A DNA stretch of 64,000 bases. Origin: Chryseobacterium sp. Marseille-Q5410. GTDB taxonomy: Bacteria; Bacteroidota; Bacteroidia; Flavobacteriales; Weeksellaceae. Numbering within the stretch: the stretch's first letter is position 1; each line of letters opens with the position of its first letter. Positions 25,512 to 34,179 of the stretch are shown here, piece by piece. The notes beneath the pieces are model-generated. The model searched no databases. It had not been told where the DNA came from and saw only the letters and a program-made list of their open reading frames with translations. A program made the translations under genes and the position numbers. Where the stretch lies: positions 1,674,001-1,738,000 of the forward strand of contig CAMPOT010000001.1 in assembly GCA_946892665.1 (NCBI GenBank). Direction: 5' to 3'.

Positions 25512-26642
25512 ATGAAATTTATTGTTGCAAGCGGAGAGTTACAGAAAGCATTGAACACGGTAAGTGGGGTGATTTCAAGTTCTCAGTCAAGACCAATTTT
25601 AGAAAATTACCTGTTCGAAGTTGATGGAAATAATTTAAAAATTACCGCTTCCGATGGCGAAACCACTTTGGTGACGACTCTGGAAGTAAAATCTGATGAG
25701 ACCGGAAAATTTGCCGTTCCTGCAAAGATTTTTCAGGATTTTGTAAAAACTTATGGGGAACAGCCGCTAACATTATCCGTAAAGGATTCTGAAGATGGAA
25801 ATGGAAGTTTACTAGAAATCCTAGACGAAAAAGACAACTTCGCAGTGGCATTGGATAACGCGGAAGATTACCCGGAATTACCGGAATTCGACGCAGCACA
25901 AAGTGTGAAAATTTCTGCAGGGGTATTAAGTGAAGCACTTACCAATACACTTTTCGCAACAAGTAATGATTCCCTTAGACCGGTGATGACTGGCGTTTTG
26001 TTTCAATTTAAAGAAGATGAAACCAATTTTGTTTCCACAGATTCGCACAGATTGGTCGTTTATAAAAGAACTGATTTGATCAATGCTGAGCCTATTGAAT
26101 TCATCATGCCGAAAAAACCTTTGGCAATTTTCAAAAATATTCTAGCAAATTCTAATGATGAAGTGATCATTGAATTTAATGAAAATATGGCGAAGTTCAC
26201 TTTTGGAAACAATATTTGGATCTGTAGATTAATCGATGGAAAATATCCGAATTATTCTGCGGTAATTCCAAAAGAAAATCCAAACGTGTTGACCATCAAC
26301 AGAAATTTACTTTTAAGTTCGATACGGAGAGCTTCCATCATGTCGAACAAATCTACCAACCAAGTGAGATTTAAGTTGTCCGGAAACATTCTTCACCTTC
26401 ATGCAGAAGATACAGAGTATGCAAACAAGGCGGATATGCAAATTCCTTGCGATTACAATGGAGAAGATATCAATATTGGATTCAGTTCCAAATTCCTTAC
26501 AGAAATGCTTTCTGTATTAAGTTCTGATGATATTACCATGAAAATGTCGCAACCGAACAGGCCGGGAATTATCGAACCGGTTGATGGTTTAGAACCTGAA
26601 GAAAATATTTTAATGCTTTCAATGCCGGTAATCGGAATGTAA
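25512..26642 (+). CDS. dnaN: DNA polymerase III beta subunit (sliding clamp)
   Basis: The 376-residue protein has the three-domain clamp fold with FIVASGELQKALNTVSGVIS at the start, RPILENYLFEVDGNNLKITASD, and the C-terminal NIGFSSKFLTEML then ILMLSMPVIGM ending in the M-P-V/M-R-like tail of clamps. It encircles DNA and tethers polymerase. dnaA and gyrB are not near, so this locus is not the classical dnaA-dnaN origin cluster. The gene has its own promoter, leader structure and terminator. Confidence 0.97.
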   Translation: MKFIVASGELQKALNTVSGVISSSQSRPILENYLFEVDGNNLKITASDGETTLVTTLEVKSDETGKFAVPAKIFQDFVKTYGEQPLTLSVKDSEDGNGSLLEILDEKDNFAVALDNAEDYPELPEFDAAQSVKISAGVLSEALTNTLFATSNDSLRPVMTGVLFQFKEDETNFVSTDSHRLVVYKRTDLINAEPIEFIMPKKPLAIFKNILANSNDEVIIEFNENMAKFTFGNNIWICRLIDGKYPNYSAVIPKENPNVLTINRNLLLSSIRRASIMSNKSTNQVRFKLSGNILHLHAEDTEYANKADMQIPCDYNGEDINIGFSSKFLTEMLSVLSSDDITMKMSQPNRPGIIEPVDGLEPEENILMLSMPVIGM

Positions 26643-26663
26643 GATTTAATTAAAAAAAATAAT

Positions 26664-26702
26664 AAATTGAGATTTGAAATTTTTCAGATCTCAATTTTTT
26701 TT
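26664..26702 (+). terminator. Intrinsic terminator of dnaN
   Basis: Stem of about 13 bp: AAATTGAGATTTG (26664-26676) with CAGATCTCAATTT (26685-26697), followed by a T run. Confidence 0.85.
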
Positions 26703-26819
26703 TAAACTCCAAAATCACGATATTTGCAAACTTATCGCGGGACGACGATACAGAATCATCAACCCAAATTTCAAGAAACCTAAAGGGACATTTATCCTCA
26801 AAATAAATAGGAAAATCAA

Positions 26820-29222
26820 ATGAAAATCTCAAACAACTGGCTCAAGGATTACATCAAAACCGAATTAAAATCTGATAAAATAGGAGAATATCTTACCGAT
26901 ATTGGTTTGGAGGTAGAAGGAATCGAAAAATATGAATCCGTAAAAGGAAGCCTGGAAGGAATTGTTGTAGGAAAAGTTTTGACTTGCGAACAACATCCGA
27001 ATGCTGATAAATTAAAGAAAACCACCGTTGATGTAGGAAGCGGAAAGATATTGAATATCGTTTGTGGTGCACCGAACGTTGAAGCCGGACAAACTGTTCC
27101 CGTAGCGGTAATCGGAACGAAAATTTATGCCAAAGACGGAAGTTCATTTGCGATCAAAGAAGCAAAAATTCGTGGAGAAGTTTCTCAAGGAATGATCTGT
27201 GCGGAAGATGAGTTGGGGTTGAGCGATGATCACGGTGGAATCATGATTTTGGATGAAAACAAATTCGAAATTGGGAAAAATTTTGCAGATTATTTTGACC
27301 TTGCTACTGATGAAGTTTACGAAATTGGTTTGACGCCGAACCGAACGGATGCCATGTCGCATTACGGAGTTGCGAGAGATTTGAATGCATTTCTGGTTTC
27401 CAACCAAATGAAAGCACAATTTGAAAAAATTACTTCGAAACCTTTGACGATCGAAGGAGCATCCGATTTTCAGCTGGAAGTAGAGGATTCCGATTTAGTC
27501 CCTAGATATATTGGTGCAGTGATCGAAAACGTGCAAGTTGCCGATTCTCCGGATTGGCTCAAACAGCGATTGAAAGCCATCGGATTAAGCCCCATCAACA
27601 ATATTGTGGACATTACCAACTATATTTTGCATGGATTAGGGCAACCGCTTCATGCTTTCGATGCGGATAAAATTGCAGGAAGAAAAGTAAAAGTTGGGGT
27701 CAATGCACAGGGAACAAAATTCACCACTTTAGATGGTGTCGAAAGAACTTTGAATGGAACGGAAATCATGATTAAAGACGGAAACAACGAGCCTATGTGC
27801 ATCGCGGGAGTTTTTGGCGGATTGAATTCCGGAGTTTCAGAAAACACGAAAACAATTTTCCTCGAAAGTGCATATTTCAACCCTGTTGCTGTTCGTAAAG
27901 GAGCAAAATATCATGGTTTAAACACCGATGCTTCCTTCCGTTTTGAACGTGGAGTAGACCCGAATAATACGCGTACCGCGATCAGTCATGCGATTGCAAT
28001 GATTCAGGAAATTGCCGGAGGAGCTTTGAAAGGGGAGTTGTTGGAACATTTCCCTCAAAAAATTGAGAACAACTATATTATTTTAAGATTTTCTAAAGTT
28101 GAACAAATTTTAGGAACCAAAATTCACAAAGAAAAAATCAAAGAAATTCTTAAATCTCTTGAAATTGAAGTTTTAAACGAAATTCAAAATGGTTTGGAAA
28201 TTTCAGTTCCACCTTATCGTGCAGATGTTACCAGAGAAATTGATGTGATTGAAGAAATTTTAAGAATCTATGGCTACAACAAAATTGATGCACCACAAAA
28301 AATCTCTTTTACTCCAGTAAAGTTGAGCTTTGATGATCAGGACGCTCTCGAAAATTCTTGGGCTAGAGCTCTGCAAAGTAATGGTTTCTACGAGGTGATG
28401 AACAATTCTCTTACTTCCGTAAAAGATGAAACCGATGCAGTGAAACTCCTCAATCCATTGAGTGGCGATTTAGCTTTTATGAGAAAGTCTTTGTTGGAAG
28501 GACTTTTGGCAAATGCGGATTACAATATTAAGAGAAAAAATCAAGACATTAAATTCTTCGAGCTCGGAAAGATTTATCATAAAAAAGAAACATACACGGA
28601 AAGAAAGCAACTTGCGATTTTGGTTTCGGGTAGAAATGTCGCTGAAAATTGGATCCAATCGAAATCTGCAACCGATTTTTACTATTTGAAATCTTATGTT
28701 AAAGTTCTTTTGGATAAATTGAATTTAAATATTGAAGAAAAAGCCCTGGAAGATGAGCGATTTTCCGATGCTTTGCAATTTATTACAAAAGGTGAAGTGA
28801 TCGCAAGATTGGGTAAAGTTTCTCCGGAATTTTTGAAAAATGCAGATATCGATCAAGAATGTTTCTACGCCGAAATTGAAATTGAAACTTGTCAAAAACT
28901 ACGTTCTCATGGAAATTTAAAATTTGTTGATATTCCAAAATTCAATAAAATCCGAAGGGATCTTGCTTTATTGATTGATAAAAATATCACTTATTCCGAA
29001 TTGTATCAGGCAGCGAAGAAAAATCCTTCGAAATATTTGAAGAACATCAATCTTTTTGATGTTTACGAAGGCAAGAATCTTGCGGAAGGAAAGAAATCTT
29101 ATGCATTAAGTTTTGAGCTTTTAAACGAAGAAAAAACTTTGGAAGACAAAGAAATCAGCGAAGTGATGAACTCACTGATCAACATGTTCCAAAAAGAATT
29201 TTCTGCGGAACTAAGGTCATAG
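26820..29222 (+). CDS. pheT: Phenylalanine-tRNA ligase beta subunit
   Basis: The 800-residue protein has the PheT domain order: MKISNNWLKDYI start, tRNA-binding (EMAP-like) domain about 40-150 (VVGKVLTCEQHPNADKLKK), B3/B4 domain with LTPNRTDAMSHYGVARDL, B5 domain (about 405-480), core, and C-terminal FDX-ACB domain (FVDIPKFNKIRRDLALLID). With PheS it charges tRNA-Phe; pheS is not adjacent, as in many Bacteroidetes. Length is normal. Monocistronic with a downstream terminator. Confidence 0.97.
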   Translation: MKISNNWLKDYIKTELKSDKIGEYLTDIGLEVEGIEKYESVKGSLEGIVVGKVLTCEQHPNADKLKKTTVDVGSGKILNIVCGAPNVEAGQTVPVAVIGTKIYAKDGSSFAIKEAKIRGEVSQGMICAEDELGLSDDHGGIMILDENKFEIGKNFADYFDLATDEVYEIGLTPNRTDAMSHYGVARDLNAFLVSNQMKAQFEKITSKPLTIEGASDFQLEVEDSDLVPRYIGAVIENVQVADSPDWLKQRLKAIGLSPINNIVDITNYILHGLGQPLHAFDADKIAGRKVKVGVNAQGTKFTTLDGVERTLNGTEIMIKDGNNEPMCIAGVFGGLNSGVSENTKTIFLESAYFNPVAVRKGAKYHGLNTDASFRFERGVDPNNTRTAISHAIAMIQEIAGGALKGELLEHFPQKIENNYIILRFSKVEQILGTKIHKEKIKEILKSLEIEVLNEIQNGLEISVPPYRADVTREIDVIEEILRIYGYNKIDAPQKISFTPVKLSFDDQDALENSWARALQSNGFYEVMNNSLTSVKDETDAVKLLNPLSGDLAFMRKSLLEGLLANADYNIKRKNQDIKFFELGKIYHKKETYTERKQLAILVSGRNVAENWIQSKSATDFYYLKSYVKVLLDKLNLNIEEKALEDERFSDALQFITKGEVIARLGKVSPEFLKNADIDQECFYAEIEIETCQKLRSHGNLKFVDIPKFNKIRRDLALLIDKNITYSELYQAAKKNPSKYLKNINLFDVYEGKNLAEGKKSYALSFELLNEEKTLEDKEISEVMNSLINMFQKEFSAELRS

Positions 29223-29242
29223 AAATAGTTTTATGAAACAGA

Positions 29243-29270
29243 AAGCATCTCTTTTTAAGATGCTTTTTTT
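29243..29270 (+). terminator. Intrinsic terminator of pheT
   Basis: Stem AAGCATCT (29243-29250) with AGATGCTT (29258-29265), loop CTTTTTA, followed by T residues. Confidence 0.85.
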
Positions 29271-29332
29271 GTTTTGAGGTGCAATATTTTCCTATTATGA
29301 AGGCTGGGTAAATTATATTACTTAAATTTGAA

Positions 29333-29340
29333 TCAGTAAA
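29333..29340 (+). promoter_or_regulatory. -10 box (TAAATTTG) for the META lipoprotein
   Basis: TAAATTTG fits TAnnTTTG and lies 70 nt before the ATG at 29411. Confidence 0.45.
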
Positions 29341-29410
29341 AATGCGTCGTGATTATTTAAAAATAAATCAGGCGACAGCGAAATATCATCTAATATAAAG
29401 ATTTACACTT

Positions 29411-29809
29411 ATGAAAAACATTTTTTTATCAATATTTGCAGCCGCAGCTTTTGCATCTTGTTCTTCGCTTTCAAGCACTAAAGTTGGAGGTTCTCAGGCG
29501 AATATAACAGGAACGAAATGGATTTTGGCGGATCAGGTGAAAGGTAAAACACCAACATTGAATATAGAAACAGATAAAATCACCGGAAACGGAGGTTGCA
29601 ATAGTTATTTCGGTGAAGTTCTTTTGGATGCTACAGCGGGCAATTTTTCCGCAAAAAATATTGGTTCCACCAAAATGGCATGCGCTGATATGTCTGCAGA
29701 ATCTAATTTTTTCAGTATGTTGAGTGAGGCCAATAAATATGTCGTAAACGGCAATACATTAGAGCTTTACAAAGGAAATTTGCTGCTTCTGAAATTCAGT
29801 AAAAAATAA
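29411..29809 (+). CDS. META domain lipoprotein (HslJ-like)
   Basis: The 132-residue protein has a lipoprotein signal (FAASCSS-type, ending ASC at about residue 17) and one META domain: GTKWIL near 37, ITGNGGCNSYFGEV near 57, STKMACADMSAESNFF near 96, and LELYKGNLLLLKF at the end. META domains occur in HslJ of E. coli, linked to novobiocin resistance; the reaction is unknown. It has its own promoter and lies convergent with a small acidic protein gene. Confidence 0.87.
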   Translation: MKNIFLSIFAAAAFASCSSLSSTKVGGSQANITGTKWILADQVKGKTPTLNIETDKITGNGGCNSYFGEVLLDATAGNFSAKNIGSTKMACADMSAESNFFSMLSEANKYVVNGNTLELYKGNLLLLKFSKK

Positions 29810-29831
29810 TCTTTCGATTAAAATAATAGTA

Positions 29832-29862
29832 AAAAAAAAGAACCCGACTGAGTTCCTTTTTT
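29832..29862. terminator. Bidirectional terminator between convergent genes
   Basis: Stem GAACCC (29840-29845) with GAGTTC (29850-29855, one G-U), flanked by an A run on the left and T run on the right, so it can serve both the META gene and the gene at 29873. Confidence 0.7.
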
Positions 29863-29872
29863 TGTTTCTTTA

Positions 29873-30112
29873 TTATTCGTCGTCTTCTTCGTCATATTTA
29901 GCGAGTTCGTCATCGCACCATTTGAAGGCTGCTTCAACCACTTTGGTCGCTTCATCGGCCATAGTTTCCTCGTCATCACCTTCCAAATCATCCAACCATT
30001 CAACCTCCTCTTCTTCTACGTTTAGGATAAATCTAGGATATTCCGTGTGAACAACAAATAAATCTTCAGGAAAATCTGAATTGTCGGCTAATAAAAATTT
30101 TGGTAATTTCAT
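29873..30112 (-). CDS. Small, highly acidic protein of unknown function
   Basis: The 79-residue protein begins MKLPKFLLADNSDFPEDLFV and then becomes strongly acidic (NVEEEEVEWLDDLEGDDEET, ending EEDDE). The conserved-looking N-terminus with FVVHTEYPRFIL suggests a real gene, and a terminator lies just beyond its stop. No membrane segment or cysteine pair is present. I do not recognise a named family; function unknown. It may share a transcript with the upstream membrane protein gene on the same strand, whose own start is at 31473. Confidence 0.7.
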   Translation of the reverse strand: MKLPKFLLADNSDFPEDLFVVHTEYPRFILNVEEEEVEWLDDLEGDDEETMADEATKVVEAAFKWCDDELAKYDEEDDE

Positions 30113-30150
30113 TTTTTCTAATGTTTTAACTTTTTCAAAGATAAAAAATA

Positions 30151-31473
30151 TTATTGATATTTATTCTCGTCGATTTTAATTTTTCTTAAAACTTTATATT
30201 TGGTCAGGGTATTGTTCTGAAGCGTATCTTTTGGGTTGAAAGTTACCTTTACATTAGGGTTTACGGTGCTTATCAATTCGGCAATTTGCATTTTATCCAG
30301 TAATTTTTCATCTTCCATAAAGAAGTTAATTCTTCCTTCTTCCAAATTTTCAGCTTTCAAAAATTTGACAATTTCTCGACGGTTTTCAAGATAATTTCCT
30401 CGGGAAAGCCAAGTGAAAATAAAACCGGTTACTAAACTTAAAATGGTAATGCCATAGGTGAGTTTTCCGAAAATTTGATATATCTTTCTGAAATAAACCA
30501 ACCAAATTGGGAATGAAAATGGAGCCATTAATCGATAATCAATGGGATTTACCGAATAAAAATATTGGATAAAAAACGAACAAATAATCCCACTAATTCC
30601 TACGAAAACAAAGAATCGCTCCGTTTCTGAAAGTTGATTTTGAATGATAATAAAAGCGATTAACAGAATATTCAACAACCCAATTCCATAAATTCCGTAA
30701 TTAATAAGTCCACCAGCCGGATTCGCAATATGAATGAATGGGTTGAAAGTGGTGGCCAATCCCTGAACCAGTTCAATCAATAATTTTGAGGTTGAATGAA
30801 GTCCAATCTCCAAGAATTGATCGATGTAATCTTCATTAAAATAATCGATAAAAAGAGATTTGTACAAAACTACATAGCTAACTCCTACTAAGGAGGAATA
30901 AATAAAAATTTTACCGTAGGATTTTCGATAATTTAAAACGCCATAAATAAAAACCGCAACAATGATAAAAAGAGCTGGATAACGAATGTTGTATAAGGCA
31001 AGCAACGCTAAACTTAGATATAAAAAACCTTTAAAATGGGTAAGTTCACCAATAATAAGCTGCCTTCCAACATAAAGAAAAAGAAACATGAACGGCAAAA
31101 TCAGCGATTCGCTCATCGTGTAAGAAAATATTGAAATATAGCTGAAAAGCCCGCCCACAAGAATGGTTTCTTTTAAATAGAATCTTTTTTTCCAGGCAAA
31201 ATAGACGATGAAAATATAAGCGAAAATTCCTATAACTTTACTCGCCCAAAACAAATCCAAACCAAAAATCGTAAAAAATTTTAAACTTAAAGGATAACCC
31301 AATGGAGTAGTGGTATTATCAATAACCGGGAAAACCTCCGCAGTGCGCATAAATCTGAGTGAATCGGGATTTACGCGTCCTTTTTCATTGAGCAAAAACC
31401 GCAAAATAATCATCACTAAACTTAGGATGAAGATCGAAATTTGCAATAATTTATCTTGAGTTCGATGTCGCAT
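30151..31473 (-). CDS. Polytopic membrane protein, GT-C glycosyltransferase-like
   Basis: The 440-residue protein has about ten to twelve hydrophobic segments, an early acidic periplasmic loop (GRVNPDSLRFMRTAEVFPVI) as in GT-C enzymes, and a soluble C-terminal tail of about 75 residues. GT-C transferases move sugars from polyprenyl-phosphate donors outside the inner membrane. The catalytic assignment is not proven, since only the fold-level pattern and an Asp in the first loop support it. A -10 box lies inside an inverted repeat just upstream. Confidence 0.55.
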   Translation of the reverse strand: MRHRTQDKLLQISIFILSLVMIILRFLLNEKGRVNPDSLRFMRTAEVFPVIDNTTTPLGYPLSLKFFTIFGLDLFWASKVIGIFAYIFIVYFAWKKRFYLKETILVGGLFSYISIFSYTMSESLILPFMFLFLYVGRQLIIGELTHFKGFLYLSLALLALYNIRYPALFIIVAVFIYGVLNYRKSYGKIFIYSSLVGVSYVVLYKSLFIDYFNEDYIDQFLEIGLHSTSKLLIELVQGLATTFNPFIHIANPAGGLINYGIYGIGLLNILLIAFIIIQNQLSETERFFVFVGISGIICSFFIQYFYSVNPIDYRLMAPFSFPIWLVYFRKIYQIFGKLTYGITILSLVTGFIFTWLSRGNYLENRREIVKFLKAENLEEGRINFFMEDEKLLDKMQIAELISTVNPNVKVTFNPKDTLQNNTLTKYKVLRKIKIDENKYQ

Positions 31474-31479
31474 AAAAAA

Positions 31480-31541
31480 TCGCTAATTCAACAAATTTAC
31501 AGATTCTTACTTAAGATCTGCATCATCAGCTGAATTAGCGA
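31480..31541 (-). promoter_or_regulatory. 11-bp inverted repeat around the GT-C-like gene promoter
   Basis: TCGCTAATTCA (31480-31490) is the exact inverse complement of TGAATTAGCGA (31531-31541). Between them are a TAAATTTG -10 box (minus strand, 31492-31499) and a smaller hairpin, CAGAT/ATCTG. In minus orientation a T run follows the second arm and ends at the ATG, so this could be the terminator of the hbd operon, a control structure for the next gene, or both. Confidence 0.6.
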
Positions 31542-31562
31542 AAGAATTTTTGAGTTTCAGAA

Positions 31563-32453
31563 TTATCTTTGGAACATTCTCGCAACTTTCTCTGCTTTTT
31601 TAGTCTCGGAATAATCGTAGAAACCTTCACCTGATTTCACGCCCATTTTTCCTGCAGTTACCATGTTTACCAACAATGGATTCGGTGCATATTTCGGATT
31701 TTTAAAGCCATCGTACATCACATTCAGGATCGCTAGACAAACGTCCAATCCTATGAAATCTGCCAACTGTAGTGGTCCCATCGGATGAGCCATTCCCAAT
31801 TTCATTACCGTATCAATTTCTTCTACACCTGCAACTCCGTTGTAAAGCGTTTCAATCGCTTCGTTAATCATTGGCATTAAAATTCTATTCGCCACAAAAC
31901 CTGGATAATCATTCACTTCTACAGGAACTTTTCCTAAAGTTTTTGACATTTCGAAAATGGCATCAAAAGTTTCTTTCGAGGTAGAGTAACCTTTGATGAT
32001 TTCTACTAATTTCATAATCGGCACCGGATTCATAAAATGCATTCCGATTACTTTCTCTGGTCGTTTTGTTGCCGCAGCGATTTTGGTAATAGAAATTGAT
32101 GAAGTATTGGTTGCCAAGATGCAATTTTCCGGCGCTAACTCGTCCATCTGCTTGAAAATTTTCAGCTTCAAATCTTGGTTTTCGGTTGCTGCTTCCACGA
32201 TTAAATCTGCATTTCCGCAAGCTTCTGAAAGTTCAGTGAACGAGGTGATATTTCCGAGAGTTTCTGCTTTTTGTTCTTCGCTAAGATTTCCTTTGGCAAT
32301 AATTCTGTCCAAATTTTTAGAAATGGTAGAAATTCCTTTTTGCAATGCTTCCTCCGATACATCCACCAAATTTACTTTAAAACCAGATTGTGCAAAAGTA
32401 TGGGCAATTCCATTTCCCATAGTTCCGGCTCCGATTACTACGATGTTTTTCAT
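31563..32453 (-). CDS. hbd: 3-hydroxybutyryl-CoA dehydrogenase
   Basis: The 296-residue protein has an N-terminal NAD-binding motif VVIGAGTMGNGIAHTFAQSG, the catalytic His in GMHFMNPVPIMKLVE, the NDYPGFVANRILMPM segment, and a C-terminal helical domain with GMAHPMGPLQLADFIGLD. It interconverts acetoacetyl-CoA and 3-hydroxybutyryl-CoA in short-chain fatty acid or polyhydroxybutyrate-type metabolism. Length is typical. It follows the M23 peptidase gene by 18 bp and may ride on the transcript of the Gfo/Idh-bla-M23 genes. Confidence 0.94.
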   Translation of the reverse strand: MKNIVVIGAGTMGNGIAHTFAQSGFKVNLVDVSEEALQKGISTISKNLDRIIAKGNLSEEQKAETLGNITSFTELSEACGNADLIVEAATENQDLKLKIFKQMDELAPENCILATNTSSISITKIAAATKRPEKVIGMHFMNPVPIMKLVEIIKGYSTSKETFDAIFEMSKTLGKVPVEVNDYPGFVANRILMPMINEAIETLYNGVAGVEEIDTVMKLGMAHPMGPLQLADFIGLDVCLAILNVMYDGFKNPKYAPNPLLVNMVTAGKMGVKSGEGFYDYSETKKAEKVARMFQR

Positions 32454-32471
32454 TTTTATATTTTTAATTTT

Positions 32472-33293
32472 TTAATAATTTTTGCTGTACGAATTTCCCT
32501 CTACCAAAATTGTTGCTTCATTGTTTAGCGTTCGAAATTTGGTTGGGATAAAAGTTCTACTTCCATCGATCCTATTGATGAAAACCGAAAAATGCAAATG
32601 CGGACCACTGGAAAAACCTGTGTCTCCACTGTAACCTATCAATTGACCTTTTTTTACCGAATCACCTTCTTTCACTGCACTTCCATTCAATTTTAAATGA
32701 GCATAATCAGCAAAAGTTCCATCGTTGTGCATTATGATAATCTTGTTGTTGTATTTTGCGCAAGATGAATTAGCGCACTTTTGGTTGAAGTTATCAATTA
32801 CCTGAACTATAATGCCTTCTCGCGCTGCAAAAATTTGATCTCCGATTTTTAAGTCGAAATCTAGTGCATATTCATTTTGATGAGAAAACTTTCCGTCATA
32901 ACCCTGATAGATTAATTGTGTTTTTCCCGTTTCGAATGGCAAGTCATATATATAATCTTTATCATAGGTTTCTTGCAAAACATTTCCGATGTTAAAATAA
33001 TTGCTGTAAGAAAATTTGGTTGCGTCGTTCGGTTTTATCGGAACAAGTTGAGCAACAGGAAATCTCTTTGTTTTAGCAGGAATAACAATGATTTGGTGAT
33101 TCGCTAAAGATGATGATAGGTTCTGAAGTTTAAGAACAAATTTCGACGAAACCGGCGCCCACTCATCGTTATCCGCAAAGAGATAAATTTCGCGACCTTT
33201 ATTTTCAATGTAAACCTTGGTTTTTATTTGCTGTTGCGAAAAAAGCAGAAGAGGAATTGCCGAGAAAAAAAGCAATAACAATTTATTCATCAA
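32472..33293 (-). CDS. Secreted M23-family (LytM-type) peptidase
   Basis: The 273-residue protein has a signal peptide (KLLLLFFSAIPLLLFSQ), a beta-rich N-terminal half, and a C-terminal M23 domain: HQNEYALDFDLKIG supplies the first His and Asp, AAREGIIVQV follows, and GPHLHFSVF supplies the HxH motif. All zinc ligands expected for an active enzyme appear present. M23 enzymes cut peptidoglycan cross-links or act as amidase activators. The start overlaps the beta-lactamase stop by 4 bp, indicating translational coupling. Confidence 0.88.
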   Translation of the reverse strand: MMNKLLLLFFSAIPLLLFSQQQIKTKVYIENKGREIYLFADNDEWAPVSSKFVLKLQNLSSSLANHQIIVIPAKTKRFPVAQLVPIKPNDATKFSYSNYFNIGNVLQETYDKDYIYDLPFETGKTQLIYQGYDGKFSHQNEYALDFDLKIGDQIFAAREGIIVQVIDNFNQKCANSSCAKYNNKIIIMHNDGTFADYAHLKLNGSAVKEGDSVKKGQLIGYSGDTGFSSGPHLHFSVFINRIDGSRTFIPTKFRTLNNEATILVEGNSYSKNY

Positions 33294-34177
33294 TTTTTCT
33301 TTTTGCTAAAATTCTCAAAAACCACTTTTGAAATATCCGAAATTATTTTTTCATTTACATCAAAATTTTCTTTGGAGTCACTTACAAAAACACTTATAGC
33401 GTATTTTTTTTCATTTGGTAAAGTAACAATTCCAATATTATTTACTGCAGGAGTGGTTCCATTTTCAGTAAAAGACGTTCCCGTTCTATGCGCAATTTCT
33501 GTTCCTTTCGGAATTCCTGCAACTAAACGATTTTTACCAGTTGATGTTTCTACCATTAATTTATAAAGAAAATCTGTAGAGTTTTTTGAAATTAATTCTT
33601 TATCAAAAAAAACTTTTAAAGTATTGTTTGCGGATTTTGTTGTGGTATAATTTTGATATTGAAGATTAAGGATTTTATGGCAATCTTCTTCGTTAAATTT
33701 TATTTGAGTATTCTTAATTTTATTTTTGTCAAGAAAATTTTGAACTGTTTTTGTTCCATCAATTAATCTTAAAATAATATCAGTACAATTATTGTCACTT
33801 TCTGCAACCATCCATTTAAGAGCTTCAGCTAATGTTATTTCAAAATTTCCATCAGGGTATTTCTCCCGAATTGGGCTCCAAGTATTTGGTAAAAGTTCGG
33901 ATTTTTTGATGAATAATGTTTGGTCTAAAGAAAGTTTGCCTTGATCGACCAAATCCAAAACCGCCAAAGCAATATGAAATTTAAAAACACTTTGCATCGG
34001 AAGTTTTTTCTCCGCATTTTCATTGTTGTATTGAAAAGGAAAATCAATCCCTAAAACAGATACCGCAACGGTAGCTTTTTTACCTAAGGTAATTTTAGAA
34101 ATTTCTTTTTTCAGTTCTGCTTTTTGTGCGAAAGTGAAAAAAGAGAGTAGTATAAATAATAGGGTGAGTTTTTTCAT
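33290..34177 (-). CDS. bla: Class A (subclass A2-like) beta-lactamase
   Basis: The 295-residue protein has a signal peptide and the class A motifs: nucleophile Ser63 in SVFK (Ambler 70-73), SDN at 127-129, the omega loop with Glu163/164 (FNEEDCHK) followed by LQYQNYTTTKSA, and HRTG at 230-233 in place of the usual KTG. The layout resembles PER/CIA/CGA-type enzymes of Bacteroidetes. Such enzymes hydrolyse penicillins and often cephalosporins; spectrum cannot be predicted. It lies 2 bp after a Gfo/Idh gene and overlaps the M23 gene, so it appears to be chromosomal and in an operon. No ampR-like regulator is nearby. Confidence 0.93.
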   Translation of the reverse strand: MKKLTLLFILLSFFTFAQKAELKKEISKITLGKKATVAVSVLGIDFPFQYNNENAEKKLPMQSVFKFHIALAVLDLVDQGKLSLDQTLFIKKSELLPNTWSPIREKYPDGNFEITLAEALKWMVAESDNNCTDIILRLIDGTKTVQNFLDKNKIKNTQIKFNEEDCHKILNLQYQNYTTTKSANNTLKVFFDKELISKNSTDFLYKLMVETSTGKNRLVAGIPKGTEIAHRTGTSFTENGTTPAVNNIGIVTLPNEKKYAISVFVSDSKENFDVNEKIISDISKVVFENFSKKKN

Positions 34178-34179
34178 TT

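Noticed and set aside
25512-26642. Replication origin near dnaN
   Set aside because: dnaA, gyrB and DnaA-box clusters were not seen; in this phylum dnaN is often away from oriC.
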